Shown piece after piece: positions 14,649 to 16,008 of a DNA stretch of 16,008 nucleotides (within the stretch, counting starts at the first letter, position 1; every line of letters begins with the position of its first letter). The position numbers and the translations under genes were made by a program. This DNA is from Actinomycetota bacterium (GTDB lineage: Bacteria > Actinomycetota > Actinomycetes > Mycobacteriales > Mycobacteriaceae): NCBI GenBank assembly GCA_005787665.1, contig SYAB01000313.1, positions 1 to 16,008 on the forward strand, read 5' to 3'. The notes under the pieces are model-generated. The model ran no database searches. It had not been told where the DNA came from and saw only the letters and a program-made list of their open reading frames with translations.

Positions 14649-15563
14649 TCAGGTCAGGAAGGCCTCGACCGTAGCCGCGAACTTGTCGTGCTGCTGGAAC
14701 AGGAAGGCGTGCCCGCCGTCGAAGAAGGCCAGCCAGCTGAAAGGAATCTGGCCCGCGATGATCAGCGAGTTCTCCGGTTTGTCGACGACGTCATAGCGGC
14801 CGTCGGCCAGCAGTACCGGATTCGTGATCGTCTTGAGGTCGTTGAAGTTCCCCTCGTCGGCATCCCATAACGTCGTGCGGGCGCGGTCCTGGCGCTCGGT
14901 GGTCTGCGTCGAAACGGTGAAGTCGCCTGGGCTGGTGCCCATCTTGCCCGCTTCCAGGATGCGGTCGTAGGTCTGCTGGGCGGCCTGCTCCTCGCCGGGC
15001 GGGTAGAGCAGGGCGAGCTTCTGATCATCGGGCACATTCGGGTCGTTGAGTTTGTCCTCGACCGCCTTGTCGGCGGGGATGCCGCGGCTGCCGCCGGGAT
15101 TCGCGGCGGCCAATACTGCCCGGTCCACCAGATCGGGGTGCCGGATCAGTAGTTGTTGACCGATCCGCGCGCCCATCGACCAACCGAGGATGTCGGGCTT
15201 CTCCAGGCCGAGGGCCGTGATCAGACCCGCCACATCGTCGGCCATCTGGGGAATCGTCGTCTTGTTCTCGGCTGTGTCGGTCGACAGTCCCACCCCGCGG
15301 TTGTCGAAGAGAACAAGCGTGTGGCGTTTGGCGAGTTCCTCGATGAGTAATGGGTCCCACAAGCTCATGGTGGAGATGAACCCGTTGATCATCACCAGCG
15401 GCTTGCCTTCGCCCCTGGTGTAGTACGCCAGTTTCACGTCGCCGACGTCGGCGTACTTGACCTCGGGTCGGAACGCCGTCGGACCGGGTGAGCCCGAACA
15501 GCCAAGGCACAGCCCGGCCACGGCCAGGGCGAAGAAGCCGCGCCGGAGGAAGGTTCGAAACAT
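14649..15563 (-). CDS. Exported alpha/beta hydrolase, possible lipoprotein
   Basis: This is a 304-residue serine hydrolase of the alpha/beta fold. The N-terminus (MFRTFLRRGFFALAVAGL) is a signal sequence ending in CLGC-SGSPG; C22 could be lipidated, although Cys at the -3 position makes the lipobox atypical. The fold landmarks are present: oxyanion-loop region LVMINGF, the FDNRGVGLS motif (86-94), nucleophile elbow GWSMG with S129, acid D258 in DGRYDVV and base H285 in DGGHAF. It is likely an esterase, lipase or C-C hydrolase acting outside the membrane; the substrate is unknown. The ATG at 15563 is chosen over upstream non-ATG starts because the signal peptide begins there. A GATAAT -10 candidate at 15576-15571 would place the RNA start at the ATG itself. 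A 16-bp palindrome lies just upstream. Confidence 0.88.
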   Translation of the reverse strand: MFRTFLRRGFFALAVAGLCLGCSGSPGPTAFRPEVKYADVGDVKLAYYTRGEGKPLVMINGFISTMSLWDPLLIEELAKRHTLVLFDNRGVGLSTDTAENKTTIPQMADDVAGLITALGLEKPDILGWSMGARIGQQLLIRHPDLVDRAVLAAANPGGSRGIPADKAVEDKLNDPNVPDDQKLALLYPPGEEQAAQQTYDRILEAGKMGTSPGDFTVSTQTTERQDRARTTLWDADEGNFNDLKTITNPVLLADGRYDVVDKPENSLIIAGQIPFSWLAFFDGGHAFLFQQHDKFAATVEAFLT

Positions 15564-15570
15564 GGCAGGG

Positions 15571-15576
15571 ATTATC
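15571..15576 (-). promoter_or_regulatory. Candidate -10 element of the hydrolase gene (leaderless)
   Basis: GATAAT on the minus strand ends 7 bp before the ATG at 15563, so a transcript from it would start at or next to the start codon. No clear -35 is seen; the expected position overlaps the 16-bp palindrome. Confidence 0.38.
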
Positions 15577-15596
15577 GAGCACACAAATCCTTCAGG

Positions 15597-15612
15597 CGGC
15601 CGAATTCGGCCG
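15597..15612. promoter_or_regulatory. 16-bp perfect palindrome, candidate operator
   Basis: CGGCCGAATTCGGCCG is perfectly symmetric and is centred about 41 bp upstream of the hydrolase ATG, overlapping where the -35 would fall relative to GATAAT. That position suits a repressor site. No regulator gene that could own it is intact in the window. Confidence 0.42.
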
Positions 15613-15683
15613 GTAGGCGAGCCTTTCCCTGGTTCCGTCGCCTCCGACGTTGCATCAATTCACGCGGAAGTCGGAGCCAAGAC

Positions 15684-15854
15684 GAAGTGGTGAAACGGGC
15701 TACTTCCGGGACCCCGAAGTTCCACCGCACACTGAGTACGAGCTGACACCGCTGGAAATCAGCTTCACCGAACCCGTGATGGCGGGTGGCGAACTGGGCC
15801 ATCGCCGCACAACGCCAAATCGAACAAGTCAGGCAACGGCTCGAGGCGAACTGA
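15684..15854 (+). pseudogene. HxlR-family regulator, C-terminal remnant with two frameshifts
   Basis: Read with two frame changes, this stretch encodes the end of an HxlR winged-helix regulator. The pieces are EVVKRA (15684-15700), then YFRDPEVPPHTEYELTPLEI followed by SFTEPVM (15701-15781), then VANWAIAAQRQIEQVRQRLE ending in AN and TGA at 15852-15854 (15786-15854). The EVPP-x-x-EYELTPL core and the following WA helix are the hallmark of HxlR C-termini. The second change is explained by one extra G in the GGG at 15784-15786; the first by one lost base near 15700. The two shifts compensate each other. Nothing upstream of about 15684 resembles the DNA-binding helices, so the 5' part is deleted. 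Family identification is by memory of the motif. Confidence 0.68.
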
Positions 15855-15924
15855 TCGGGCCGTCCATATCTCCGTGAGTCGCACCCTGTGGAGACGTCAC
15901 TCGACGGCGGTGATGCCGGGAAGG

Positions 15925-15946
15925 AAAAAACCCTGTCCGCCAGGGG
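15925..15946 (-). terminator. Intrinsic terminator of the tRNA-Lys transcript
   Basis: On the minus strand CCCTG (15945-15941), a 5-nt loop and CAGGG (15935-15931) form a hairpin followed directly by six T (15930-15925). It begins 8 bp after the encoded CCA of the tRNA, the expected place for its terminator. Confidence 0.78.
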
Positions 15947-15953
15947 TTTTCCA

Positions 15954-16008
15954 TGGTGCGCCGTCAGGGTTTCGAACCCCGGACCCGCTGATTAAGAGTC
16001 AGCTGCTC
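15954..16008 (-). tRNA. tRNA-Lys (anticodon CTT), 3' part only
   Basis: The minus strand carries 55 nt of a tRNA; the 5' acceptor strand and D-arm lie beyond the window edge. The anticodon loop CTCTTAA gives anticodon CTT (plus positions 15994-15996), closed by a CTGA/TCAG-type stem. The T-arm CGGGG-TTCGAAA-CCCTG has one G-U pair. The acceptor strand ends ACGGCGC with discriminator A, and CCA is encoded (15956-15954). A terminator follows. The 3' end points into the window, toward the hydrolase genes. Confidence 0.93.

Noticed and set aside
15552..15561. GGTTCGAAAC near the hydrolase start, matching the tRNA T-loop, as an attachment-site duplicate
   Set aside because: The match is only 10 bp, is in inverted orientation relative to the tRNA and is partly self-complementary. 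No longer repeat of the tRNA 3' end and no integrase gene are present in the window.

Overview
The window looks like chromosomal DNA from a mycobacterium (Mycobacterium or Mycolicibacterium in the broad sense). It is GC-rich throughout. It opens with the C-terminal part of a single-chain bacterial type I fatty acid synthase followed by acpS, an arrangement typical of mycobacteria and their relatives. From memory, fas, acpS, an M20 peptidase, bcp and a small DUF3618 protein also lie together in M. tuberculosis (Rv2524c to Rv2520c), so the left 7.3 kb appears to be conserved backbone. Two exported-protein genes sit inside that block here.

Layout, left to right. 2-4119 (+): fas (5' end outside the window) and acpS; AcpS attaches phosphopantetheine to the ACP domain of FAS. 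4126-4398 (-): a small secreted protein. 4495-5835 (+): M20 dipeptidase-like enzyme. 5823-6401 (-) and 6505-6978 (-): an exported M15-like protein and the peroxiredoxin Bcp. 7092-7316 (+): DUF3618 membrane protein. 7317-7661: a stretch with a possible tiny minus-strand gene and an AT-richer promoter region. 7662-9281 (+): PAS-PAS-PP2C (SpoIIE/RsbU type) phosphatase.

The right half looks accessory. 9292-10536 (-) is a Tat-exported lipoprotein of the PotD/PotF solute-binding family with no permease or ATPase beside it. Across a 151-bp divergent region carrying a 14-bp palindrome lies a pair that abuts with zero spacing: a secreted sedolisin (S53) protease at 10688-12322 and a double zinc-ribbon polytopic membrane protein at 12323-14113. 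Facing them on the minus strand are an SRPBCC protein (14123-14563) and an exported alpha/beta hydrolase (14649-15563), the latter preceded by a 16-bp palindrome. The window ends with a decayed HxlR regulator fragment, an intrinsic terminator and the 3' part of a tRNA-Lys(CTT) gene on the minus strand.

The genome is tightly packed. All four firm convergent gene pairs end within 10 bp of each other or overlap. I found no CRISPR array, insertion sequence, phage module or recognised defence system. The best candidates for something undescribed are the sedolisin/zinc-ribbon pair, the orphan PAS-PP2C phosphatase with its AT-rich leader, and the HxlR relic.
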